Positions 1 to 5,544 are shown, counted from the stretch's first letter. The stretch is 11,180 nt of DNA from Thermoplasmata archaeon (GCA_021792485.1 JAJYUO010000024.1:1-11180), one strand, 5' to 3'. A program made the numbers and translations. Notes: generated by a model from the letters alone, not told the origin.

Positions 1-66
1 GTCCGGATCGACCGGGACTACGCTCCCCCCCAGCTGCCGGTCCGCGTGGTGTACGGCCACCCGTAG
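1..66 (+). CDS. C-terminal end of an unknown protein (start outside window)
   Basis: Frame 1 is open from the first base to a TAG at 64-66 and gives 21 residues ending VVYGHP. Nearly every third base is G or C, as in the confident genes of this window, which supports it as a real gene end. It is too short to assign a family or function. A separate transporter gene follows on the same strand after about 175 bases. Confidence 0.45.
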   Translation, partial: VRIDRDYAPPQLPVRVVYGHP

Positions 67-79
67 CACGCTCCCTAGC

Positions 80-87
80 TTAATGGA
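80..87 (+). promoter_or_regulatory. Possible TATA box upstream of the MFS transporter
   Basis: TTAATGGA is the only A/T-rich hexamer-scale element in the GC-rich gap 67-242. A start site about 25 bases downstream would fall near the ATG codons at 104-113, which open a small frame ending just before the transporter start. The match to an archaeal TATA box is modest. Confidence 0.3.
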
Positions 88-103
88 GTTTCCGCCGTCT
101 CCT

Positions 104-235
104 ATGACCATGATGCGCGAGTCCCACCCGCGGATTCCGGTCGGCCCGGTGCCGTTTTGTTTTGCGAGCCGCGCACGCGACCTCGCGCATCTTCGCGACC
201 CGGCCCGGGTCGAGCCGACCGCGACCATCGCCTAA
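104..235 (+). CDS. Possible small ORF (43 aa) leading the MFS gene
   Basis: An ATG at 104 (further in-frame ATGs at 110 and 113) opens a 43-residue frame that stops with TAA at 233-235, seven bases before the GTG start of the transporter. About 84 percent of third positions are G or C, like the real genes, and a TATA-like element lies 17-24 bases upstream, so it could be a leaderless small gene or leader peptide. The peptide resembles nothing I recognise, is rich in Arg, Pro and Ala, and overlaps the alternative transporter start at 162. It may be a chance frame in GC-rich DNA. Confidence 0.22.
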   Translation: MTMMRESHPRIPVGPVPFCFASRARDLAHLRDPARVEPTATIA

Positions 236-242
236 GGCGACC

Positions 243-1499
243 GTGGCGGAGACAGCGAGGCCCGAACCTCCCGAGGTATCGGCGGTCCTCGGCGCGACGT
301 TCTTCGTCCGGTTCGCCTTCGGGATCACCACGGCGGTGTTCGCGAGTTACCTCGCGGGATACGACACTGGCCTTGAGCCGACCGAAGTCGGCCTCATCGG
401 CCTCGTCACCGCGATGGCGAGCGTCGCGGAGTTCTCGACCGTCATCTTCTCGGGGATCGCCGCCGACCGTTGGGGTCGCTGGCCCGTCCTCGGGATCGGC
501 ATGGTCGTCGCCGCGGCTACCACGCTCGGCTTCGCGGCGACCCGCTCGCCGGTCGCCTTGGGCGCGCTCAACTTCGGATTCGGCGTCGCGAGCGGGGCGA
601 TCCTGGCGGCGAGCCTTGCCGTGGTCGCCGACGACGCGCCCCACCGTGAGCGGGGGCACGAGATGGGGCGCTTCGACGCCGTCAATCTCGCGGGATGGAT
701 CGTCGGGTTCGCCGTCGGCTTCGCCGCGCTCGGCCTCGTTCCGAATCCCCATCTGCTTTGGGTATTCCCGATAGGAACCGCCCTGCTCCTCGTCGGGATC
801 TTCTTCGCGGCGCTTCGGTTGCGCACCGCGCCGTGGCGCGCGCGACCGGCCGCGATCCGCGGTCCCTGGAACGAAGTGGGAGCGCTCCTCGGGAGTTTCG
901 GCGCGGGCGCCGCGCGCCGGCGCCGGCAGACCGCGATCGTCACTGCCCCGTGGGTGGTGATCTACATGCTCATCGGGACGGTGCTCGTCTTCCTCGCCAG
1001 CTCGGCAGGGAGTGTGGGCATATCTCCGCTCTATCTCGCGATCGGGATCGGGGTCGGAGGGCTCGCGCTCACGGTCACCCAGCCGGCGTACGGAACCCTC
1101 GCGGATCGATTCGGGACGACCCGCTTGATGATGATCGGCACGGCCGGCTTCGTTTTCGTGCTGTTGGGCGCGAGCCTGATCACGACCTACGGTCTATCGG
1201 TGCCGGCGCTCGCGGTAACCGCGGTGGGCGCGGTCGCGGCGCTGGGGTACGGCCCGGCTGCCCTCGCGGCGCTCGCCGAGCTCACGCGGGCGACGTCCCG
1301 GGCGACCACGATGGCGATCTACACGCTCTCCATCTCGCTGGGGATGACCGTCGGGCTGTTCGCATCGACGCAGCTGTACGACGCTTTCGGCGTGCGCGGC
1401 CTGGATGCGTTCTTCGGTCTGCTCGCGGCCGCGCTCATCGGCCTCGCCGCCGCCCGCTGGTTCGCGGCGCCGGACCTCACGACTCCGGCTCCACGATGA
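243..1499 (+). CDS. Major facilitator superfamily (MFS) transporter
   Basis: A polytopic membrane protein of about 418 residues that probably moves a small solute by secondary transport. The substrate cannot be read from sequence. MFS motif A is visible in the loop after the second membrane segment (GIAADRWGRWPVLG), and a weaker copy sits at the matching place in the second half (GTLADRFGTTRLMM), consistent with two six-helix bundles joined by a basic loop (RARPAAIRGPW through RRRRQ). I chose GTG at 243 because the protein then begins with a short polar tail directly before the first membrane helix. The same frame is open back to TTG 162, but those 27 extra residues are Arg/Pro/Ser-rich and look non-coding. 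The end overlaps the convergent cation transporter gene by 23 bases. Confidence 0.82.
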   Translation: MAETARPEPPEVSAVLGATFFVRFAFGITTAVFASYLAGYDTGLEPTEVGLIGLVTAMASVAEFSTVIFSGIAADRWGRWPVLGIGMVVAAATTLGFAATRSPVALGALNFGFGVASGAILAASLAVVADDAPHRERGHEMGRFDAVNLAGWIVGFAVGFAALGLVPNPHLLWVFPIGTALLLVGIFFAALRLRTAPWRARPAAIRGPWNEVGALLGSFGAGAARRRRQTAIVTAPWVVIYMLIGTVLVFLASSAGSVGISPLYLAIGIGVGGLALTVTQPAYGTLADRFGTTRLMMIGTAGFVFVLLGASLITTYGLSVPALAVTAVGAVAALGYGPAALAALAELTRATSRATTMAIYTLSISLGMTVGLFASTQLYDAFGVRGLDAFFGLLAAALIGLAAARWFAAPDLTTPAPR

Positions 1500-2361
1500 T
1501 GTGGCGGATCGCCGGGAACTCCGCGCGCAGCGCCGCGGAGAGCATGTCGATCTCTCGCTCGATCTGGTCCGTAGTGAGCCCATCGATGAAGTTGACCCGC
1601 AGCGCGATCAGCGCGTCGTCCGGTCCGAGCATCATCGACTGAAGGGATCGAACGCGCTGGAGACGCGGGTCCCGCTCGACGAACCCGAGGATCCGCCGGG
1701 CGACCTGCGGCGGAATCGACTTGCCGATCAGGAGCTCCCGGCTCTCGGCGCTGATCACGATCCCCCCGGCAATGAGGAGAACGCCGACCACGCACGCAGA
1801 AAGCCCGTCGGCGATGTTGATATGCCCGATCGCGACGAGCCCGATGCCGGCGAAGGCGACCGCGCTCGCGCCGATTGAAACGACGTCCTGGAAGAAGATT
1901 GTCTTGACGCCGAGGTGGGCGCTCTCCATCAGGCTCTGGACCGTTTCCCGAGCCTGCCGTAGCTCGTAGAGCGCGACCAAGATGCCGGCGACGCTCGCCA
2001 CGAGAGAGACCCCCACGACGACGACGCCCCCAAAGGGATCCGAGATCGTCGTGGGGTTGTAGACGCGCTCGAGCCCGGCCACCAAGACCACGAGCCCTGC
2101 GATTGTGAATGCGATGAACGAGGCCATGAATGCCCAGAAGAAGCGCTCCTTCCCAAAGCCGAACGGGTGGTCGACGGTCGGGGGGCGCTGGGAGGCGTAG
2201 AATCCCCATAGGATGAGTCCCGCGCCGATGAGATCGGTGATCGAGTAGACGGCCTGGGAGAGCACCGCCCGGCTACCGCTCGGCACCGCCACCGCAAGGT
2301 TGACCGCGAAGAGCCCGGCGTTGATCACCATCGTCGCGACGATCACGACCTGCGGCCGCAT
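1477..2361 (-). CDS. Cation diffusion facilitator (CDF) family transporter, ZnT9-like
   Basis: A 294-residue CDF-family antiporter expected to export a divalent metal ion from the cytoplasm. Six membrane helices fill residues about 5-210, followed by a cytoplasmic C-terminal domain (about 213-294) typical of the family. The family signature DHPFGFGKERFFWAF is at residues 64-78. In helix 2 the motif is Y39-x3-D43, and in helix 5 it is I155-x3-D159, so both aspartates of the transport site are kept but the histidines of classical Zn transporters are absent. The FFQDVVSIG segment resembles the ZnT9/SLC30A9-type branch (LLED pattern), so metal specificity is uncertain. Start ATG 2359-2361 is the natural one: helix 1 begins at once. 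The gene is convergent with the MFS gene and divergent from the aldolase. Confidence 0.9.
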   Translation of the reverse strand: MRPQVVIVATMVINAGLFAVNLAVAVPSGSRAVLSQAVYSITDLIGAGLILWGFYASQRPPTVDHPFGFGKERFFWAFMASFIAFTIAGLVVLVAGLERVYNPTTISDPFGGVVVVGVSLVASVAGILVALYELRQARETVQSLMESAHLGVKTIFFQDVVSIGASAVAFAGIGLVAIGHINIADGLSACVVGVLLIAGGIVISAESRELLIGKSIPPQVARRILGFVERDPRLQRVRSLQSMMLGPDDALIALRVNFIDGLTTDQIEREIDMLSAALRAEFPAIRHIIVEPES

Positions 2362-2527
2362 CTGGGAACCACGTCACCCCGTCACTTGCCGGGTGAGAGC
2401 ACGCGCCGTACCTTAGATGCTCGCTCGAAACGACATTGCGGCCCGAGACGGCCTGCCGAACGGTTCTCGCGCCCGGGCGAGGACCAACCGTTAAATTGCA
2501 GGCCCCGCTTCACGGGGGCGGCCCTGC
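2362..2527. other. Divergent intergenic region between CDF gene and aldolase frame
   Basis: These 166 bases lie between divergent genes and should hold promoters for both. On the plus strand a good TATA-like element is at 2491-2498. For the minus-strand CDF gene the only A/T-rich candidate is near 2409-2417 (TACCTTAGA), about 50 bases upstream of its ATG, which is weak. A short direct repeat (GTCACCCCGTCAC, 2373-2385) sits close to the CDF start. No convincing gene is seen. Confidence 0.4.
2491..2498 (+). promoter_or_regulatory. TATA box for the aldolase transcript
   Basis: TTAAATTG is an isolated A/T-rich octamer in very GC-rich DNA. Its centre is about 33 bases upstream of the ATG at 2528, which fits an archaeal transcript with only a few leader bases beginning at that ATG. 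This supports 2528, rather than 2666, as the original start of the aldolase frame. Confidence 0.5.
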
Positions 2528-2665
2528 ATGTCGGAAAGCTCCTCGTCGACCTCCGCGCACCCGCGCCCGGCCGTACCCGCCGGGAAGACACCAGCGCGGG
2601 CTCCCTTGCGCCCTCGCCTGTCGGAGATGGGGCTCTAGCTCGGCAAGTACGCCCGCCTCAAACGG
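2528..2665 (+). other. 5' extension of the aldolase reading frame, interrupted by an in-frame TAG
   Basis: From ATG 2528 the frame reads 36 sense codons, starting MSESSSSTS and ending RLSEMGL, then TAG at 2636-2638, then LGKYARLKR directly into the ATG 2666 of the aldolase, with no frame change. A second in-frame ATG lies at 2627, three codons before the TAG. LGKYARLKR looks like an aldolase N-terminal helix: related archaeal enzymes such as the Thermoproteus tenax one carry a comparable basic helix about 20-30 residues before the DxG(x)EHGP strand. This suggests the TAG splits a once-continuous gene, by mutation, sequence error or recoding. TAG ends several other genes here, which argues against general reassignment. 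Confidence 0.55.
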
Positions 2666-3502
2666 ATGCTCTATCAGCATGGCCCGGGGGGAGGCACGAT
2701 GCTCGCGCTGCCGATCGATCAGGGGCTCGAGCACGGTCCGGTCGACTTCTTCGAGAATCCTGCGGCGCAGGATCCAAACTATCAGTTCGAACTCGCGCGC
2801 GACGGGCGGTTCAGCGCGATCGCGCTGCACATCGGGCTCGCGGAGAAGTACTTCGGCGAGTACGCGGGCGAGATCCCCCTCATCCTGAAGATCAACGGAA
2901 AGACGAACATCCCATCGGATGCCGAGGCGTTCAGCCCGCTCACCGGGACCGTGGAAGACGCGGTGCGATTGGGCGCCGACGCCGTGGGCTACACGGTCTA
3001 CGTCGGATCGCCGGCCCAGGACCGGGACTTCCGGCAGTTCCAACAGGTTCGAGCCGACGCCGACCGCTTCGGAATGCCCGTGATCGTGTGGGCCTATCCT
3101 CGAGGTGAGTTCGTCGCCAAGAAGGGCGGGAAGGAGAGCCTCTATGCGATCGACTATGCGGCTCGGGTCGCGCTCGAGCTGGGTGCGGACATCGTGAAGG
3201 TGAACTACCCGGTCCGCTCCGACAAGGACGCGGACTCACCGGCACCGTACAACCACCTCGACCTCACTGCGGACCAGGCGTTCCGCAAGGTCGTCCAAAG
3301 CGCGGGCCGCGCGATGGTTCTCGTTTCCGGCGGCGAGAAAATATCCGATCCCGATCTCCTGCATAAGGTCCGTTCCTCGATGGACGCCGGCGCGACCGGG
3401 ATCATCTTCGGTCGTAACATGTGGCAGCGGCCCCGGAACGACGCTCTCGTCCTCGCTCGGGAACTCCATGCGATCTTCCGGGACTACGCCCAGCCCCCGT
3501 AA
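2666..3502 (+). CDS. Archaeal-type class I fructose-1,6-bisphosphate aldolase (DhnA family)
   Basis: A cytoplasmic TIM-barrel enzyme that reversibly joins dihydroxyacetone phosphate and glyceraldehyde 3-phosphate into fructose 1,6-bisphosphate, used in glycolysis and gluconeogenesis. Numbered from ATG 2666 (278 residues), the first strand carries IDQGLEHGP with D18, the likely counterpart of the catalytic Asp. LILKINGKTN follows, then VIVWAYPRG with the probable proton-donor Y144, GADIVKVNYP with the Schiff-base lysine K178, the phosphate-binding SGGEK, and GIIFGRNMWQRP. Order and spacing match the T. tenax enzyme (about 263 aa) from the DHG strand onward. ATG 2666 is the first start codon after an in-frame TAG. 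It leaves only 17 residues before the catalytic Asp, so the N-terminal helix may be cut short. tsr3 overlaps the 3' end by 35 bases. Confidence 0.9.
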   Translation: MLYQHGPGGGTMLALPIDQGLEHGPVDFFENPAAQDPNYQFELARDGRFSAIALHIGLAEKYFGEYAGEIPLILKINGKTNIPSDAEAFSPLTGTVEDAVRLGADAVGYTVYVGSPAQDRDFRQFQQVRADADRFGMPVIVWAYPRGEFVAKKGGKESLYAIDYAARVALELGADIVKVNYPVRSDKDADSPAPYNHLDLTADQAFRKVVQSAGRAMVLVSGGEKISDPDLLHKVRSSMDAGATGIIFGRNMWQRPRNDALVLARELHAIFRDYAQPP

Positions 3503-4034
3503 GGACCGCTCGTTCCCGTTGTGGGTGGCGATCCGCGGGGACGACCACCCCAAGGCGTGCACCGGTCGACGGTTGCTCGCTCGTGGTCTCGCGCGAAAGC
3601 TCCCGCTTACCCGGCCCGCTCCCTTGATCGTGCTCGATCCGTACGCGTCGGTCGTGCTCTCGCGCCGGGACCGGGCCGCCGCCCGGACGGGGGGCATCGC
3701 GGTCGTCGATTGCTCGTGGAATGCCCTGGCCGAACGGACGTCGCGCGGCAGGCCGCGTCCCGGCGATGGCGGGGGTTCCCATCGTCGGCTCCCATTCCTC
3801 CTCGCGACGAACCCACAGCACTTCGGTCGGCTCGCGGAGCTGAACTCGGCAGAGGCGTTCGCGGCGGCTCTCGCCGTCCTGGGGGAACGATCGCGGGCGG
3901 AGAAGCTCCTCGCAAGCTTCCACGGCGGCCCCGCGTTCTTCGAGGCGAATTCGGAGCGCCTCCGTCGGTACGCATCCTGCGCGGACTCCGAGGCGACCCT
4001 GCGCGAGGAGCGGAAGATCTTCGGAGGAAACTGA
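3468..4034 (+). CDS. tsr3: 16S/18S rRNA aminocarboxypropyltransferase Tsr3 (DUF367)
   Basis: Tsr3 transfers the 3-amino-3-carboxypropyl group of S-adenosylmethionine onto a modified uridine of small-subunit rRNA, a late step of archaeal and eukaryotic ribosome maturation. Family blocks seen in order (numbered from ATG 3468, 188 aa): DDHPKACTG at 25-33, LIVLDP at 53-58, IAVVDCSWN at 77-85, RRLPFLLATNP at 106-116, then an Ala-rich helix (SAEAFAAALAVLG) and the FFEANSERLRRYA ending. This start lies inside the aldolase gene. TTG at 3519, just after the aldolase stop and preceded by AAGGA, would also fit because the family usually begins only a few residues before the DDPKKCTG block. Cotranscription with the aldolase is likely. 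Confidence 0.87.
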   Translation: MRSSGTTPSPRKDRSFPLWVAIRGDDHPKACTGRRLLARGLARKLPLTRPAPLIVLDPYASVVLSRRDRAAARTGGIAVVDCSWNALAERTSRGRPRPGDGGGSHRRLPFLLATNPQHFGRLAELNSAEAFAAALAVLGERSRAEKLLASFHGGPAFFEANSERLRRYASCADSEATLREERKIFGGN

Positions 4035-4046
4035 GCGCCCGCGCAA

Positions 4047-4075
4047 TTCGCCGCCGCCTCGCGGGCTGCGGCGAA
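4047..4075 (+). terminator. Hairpin downstream of tsr3, possible 3'-end or terminator element
   Basis: TTCGCCGC (4047-4054) pairs perfectly with GCGGCGAA (4068-4075), and three more pairs can form inside the 13-base loop. It begins 13 bases after the tsr3 stop. No T-run follows, and archaeal termination does not need a hairpin, so it may instead protect a 3' end or be a chance palindrome. Confidence 0.3.
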
Positions 4076-4103
4076 GCACCAGTCGATACGGACCCGGCTG
4101 TAC

Positions 4104-4122
4104 GAATATGTATTAGAATATA
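4104..4122 (+). promoter_or_regulatory. Direct repeat GAATAT and shared 10-mer upstream of the PhoU-like gene
   Basis: GAATAT occurs at 4104-4109 and 4116-4121, a 12-base period, roughly one helical turn. The second copy is part of TTAGAATATA (4113-4122), which recurs inverted in the pst promoter at 5307-5316. It lies 15 bases upstream of the TATA box, where an archaeal regulator or transcription factor could act. Operator function is inferred. Confidence 0.35.
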
Positions 4123-4137
4123 GCATAAGTCGAAACA

Positions 4138-4144
4138 CTATATA
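4138..4144 (+). promoter_or_regulatory. TATA box of the PhoU-like regulator gene
   Basis: CTATATA ends 26 bases before the ATG at 4171, the expected distance for a leaderless archaeal transcript. The same heptamer is found in the pst promoter at 5326-5332. Confidence 0.6.
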
Positions 4145-4170
4145 ACTGTTCGAGAAGCTTGCCGACACCG

Positions 4171-5097
4171 ATGATGCGAACACAAACGCTGCCCTACCGG
4201 GCCGACCGCGGTCGGCCCGTCCGCCTGCGAGCCCTTCCCAGCCGACGAATCGAGTTGGGTGCCCACCCCGAGGCCGAGCATCTCTTCCGGGAGCTCGTCG
4301 GCGGTTACCTCTCCGGTTCGAGTCGGATCACGATCCGTCAGGTGGGAGGAATCCGAGAGCCCACCCGAGATGTGGTCGAGTCGTTCCGTCAGCGAATCGA
4401 CGAATCGGTATCGGTCGATGACGAAGGCGAAGCCCTCGTCCTCTCCAGCCTCGATCCTCCCGAACGCCGAAGCATCGCTTCGGTGACTTTTCGACTCGGC
4501 GAGCGTGTCCTGGATCTTCTCCGGGACGCGGGGGAAGAGTCGATCGAACCCATCTCGGAGGCCGAGTGGGTTCGTCGCGACGATGCGATCGACCGGCTCG
4601 CATGGGAGGTCCACCGCCTTGTAGCGATCCGCTGGAGGCAGGGACGCCCACACCCGACACTGATCCAGGAGCGCCTCGACCCGATCGGCTGGCTGGAAGC
4701 GTCTCGGGCCCTCGAGCGCATCGGAGATCATGCGGTTCTCATAGGCGAGCACTTGGCGACGTGGAGGGCGACGAACCCGGGAGCGGCCGAACGGCGCCTC
4801 TTGGACGAGTTCGCTCGCCAGGCCTACGACTACGTCTCAAGCGCCCTCGTTCTGTTGGGGGACCCTCGTCCCGGGCCCGCGAACGGGGCCATCGACCTCG
4901 GGCGAGCCCTTCGCTCCACTGCCCAGACGCTCCTCGACCGCCTTTTGGCGGCTCGCTCTCCGACGCCCCCTCCGCCCACGTCCGCCGTGGTCGCCCTAGG
5001 GTGGGTACTGCACTCCCTCGAGCGGGTTGTTGCCTACGGCCAAGACCTCGTTGAGATCGCTCTCGACCACGTCCGAACGCCTGCCGTCCGTTCGTAG
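4171..5097 (+). CDS. PhoU-domain protein, probable phosphate-responsive regulator
   Basis: A 308-residue protein of the archaeal PhoU regulator group (COG0704-like). A short basic N-terminus is followed by a segment characteristic of that group (AEHLFRELVGGYLSGSSRITI, residues 35-55; then VLSSLDPPERRS near 90-101) and by a PhoU-type helical domain with RDDAIDRL at 136-143 and LERIGDHAVLIGEHL at 181-195. Archaeal members usually start with an AbrB-like DNA-binding domain of about 50 residues. Here an in-frame TAA at 4126-4128 shuts the frame upstream, so that domain is missing. ATG 4171 is chosen over TTG 4159 because the TATA box fits a leaderless ATG; ATG 4174 is also possible. It sits directly before the pst operon, suggesting a role in phosphate control, but its own promoter implies separate expression. 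Confidence 0.75.
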   Translation: MMRTQTLPYRADRGRPVRLRALPSRRIELGAHPEAEHLFRELVGGYLSGSSRITIRQVGGIREPTRDVVESFRQRIDESVSVDDEGEALVLSSLDPPERRSIASVTFRLGERVLDLLRDAGEESIEPISEAEWVRRDDAIDRLAWEVHRLVAIRWRQGRPHPTLIQERLDPIGWLEASRALERIGDHAVLIGEHLATWRATNPGAAERRLLDEFARQAYDYVSSALVLLGDPRPGPANGAIDLGRALRSTAQTLLDRLLAARSPTPPPPTSAVVALGWVLHSLERVVAYGQDLVEIALDHVRTPAVRS

Positions 5098-5300
5098 CCG
5101 TTTCGGCGGCACGCGTCTCCCATCCCGTGCCCGGAACCCGGCACGGTAGGCGAAGGTCCGGGGGAGGCGCCCGCCCTCGATAGGGCAGCGAACTCGCCAA
5201 CACCGGAGTAAGAGCTCGTCCGGATCGCACCCTCGGGCGTGGAAGTCGACCGGGTGACGACCGGTCGCAGAGGAAGGAGGTCGTAAACCATACAGTTCCA
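5098..5300. other. Gene-free interval with two perfect 7-bp hairpins
   Basis: This is 203 bases of GC-rich DNA between the PhoU-like gene and the pst promoter island. CCGTGCC (5125-5131) pairs with GGCACGG (5140-5146) across 8 bases, beginning 28 bases after the stop codon. CGACCGG (5247-5253) pairs with CCGGTCG (5261-5267) across 7 bases. A minus-strand frame crosses the interval but shows weaker codon bias than the real genes and no recognisable domain. The hairpins could mark the end of the upstream transcript or an unlisted small RNA. I see no known RNA family. Confidence 0.35.
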
Positions 5301-5333
5301 CAAATATATATTCTAAAGTGACTTTCTATATAT
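5301..5333 (+). promoter_or_regulatory. AT-rich promoter island of the pst operon with operator-like palindrome
   Basis: A sharp A/T-rich island holds TATATTCTAA (5307-5316, the inverse of the motif at 4113-4122), the odd palindrome AAAGTGACTTT (5315-5325), and the TATA box CTATATA (5326-5332). A second TATA-like run, AAATATATA, is at 5302-5310. From CTATATA the transcript would begin near 5355 and carry a leader of about 190 bases before pstS. The palindrome abutting the TATA box is where a repressor would block TBP, but no binding protein can be named. Confidence 0.55.
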
Positions 5334-5340
5334 CGCCTCG

Positions 5341-5533
5341 CGGCCTGGTCTCCTCGGTGTCTATCGTTGCCCAGCAAGGAAACGCGCGGAGCGCAGGGCC
5401 GGCATTGTGTGACGGTCGGTCCAAGGCGCAGCCGAAAGGTTGCGCCGGTGAGGGAGCGCGGGGGATCGAGCTCGCGAGAACCCTCCCGCACGCGGTTCGG
5501 CCTGGGACGATCGGGACGCCGATCATAGGAGGT
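5341..5533 (+). ncRNA. Structured 5' leader of the pst operon (candidate cis-regulatory RNA)
   Basis: The region between the promoter island and the pstS ribosome binding site can form several helices. CGGCC 5341-5345 with GGCCG 5397-5401 closes over TTGC/GCAA (5367-5377) and GCGC/GCGC (5384-5394). A 9-bp stem 5425-5433/5438-5446, with one G-U pair, is capped by a GAAA tetraloop. GCGGGGG 5458-5464 pairs with CTCCCGC 5483-5489. GATCGG 5509-5514 pairs with CCGATC 5519-5524, ending two bases before the Shine-Dalgarno sequence. GAACC in the loop of the third element (5478-5482) can pair with GGTTC 5494-5498. It matches no riboswitch class I recognise, and folding is by eye only. GC-rich DNA makes some pairing expected. 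Confidence 0.4.
5527..5533 (+). promoter_or_regulatory. Strong Shine-Dalgarno sequence of pstS
   Basis: AGGAGGT ends 11 bases before the pstS ATG at 5545 and is the best ribosome binding site in the window. It fixes the pstS start and contrasts with the apparently leaderless PhoU-like gene. CCTCC at 5482-5486 in the leader is complementary to its GGAGG core. Confidence 0.75.
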
Positions 5534-5544
5534 AGAACCGAACC

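Larger units (their letters stand above)
4035..4170. other. Intergenic region: hairpin plus AT-rich promoter island
   Basis: The first half, following tsr3, is GC-rich and holds a strong hairpin at 4047-4075. The second half (about 4101-4146) drops abruptly to A/T-rich DNA with a hexamer repeat, a motif shared with the pst promoter, and a TATA box. The remaining bases up to ATG 4171 leave room for only a very short leader. Confidence 0.5.

Noticed and set aside
162..242. TTG 162 as the MFS start
   Set aside because: The added 27 residues are Arg/Ser/Pro-rich and not membrane-like. GTG 243 starts just before the first helix.
5105..5170. Resemblance of CCCATCCCG and nearby GAACCCGG to a 5S rRNA loop
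   Set aside because: The conserved 5S core is broken by an insertion, and the remaining 5S helices and terminal stem are absent.
5034..5303. Minus-strand 89-aa frame across the gap after the PhoU-like gene
   Set aside because: TTG start, no recognisable domain, 64-base overlap with the PhoU-like gene, and only moderate codon bias.
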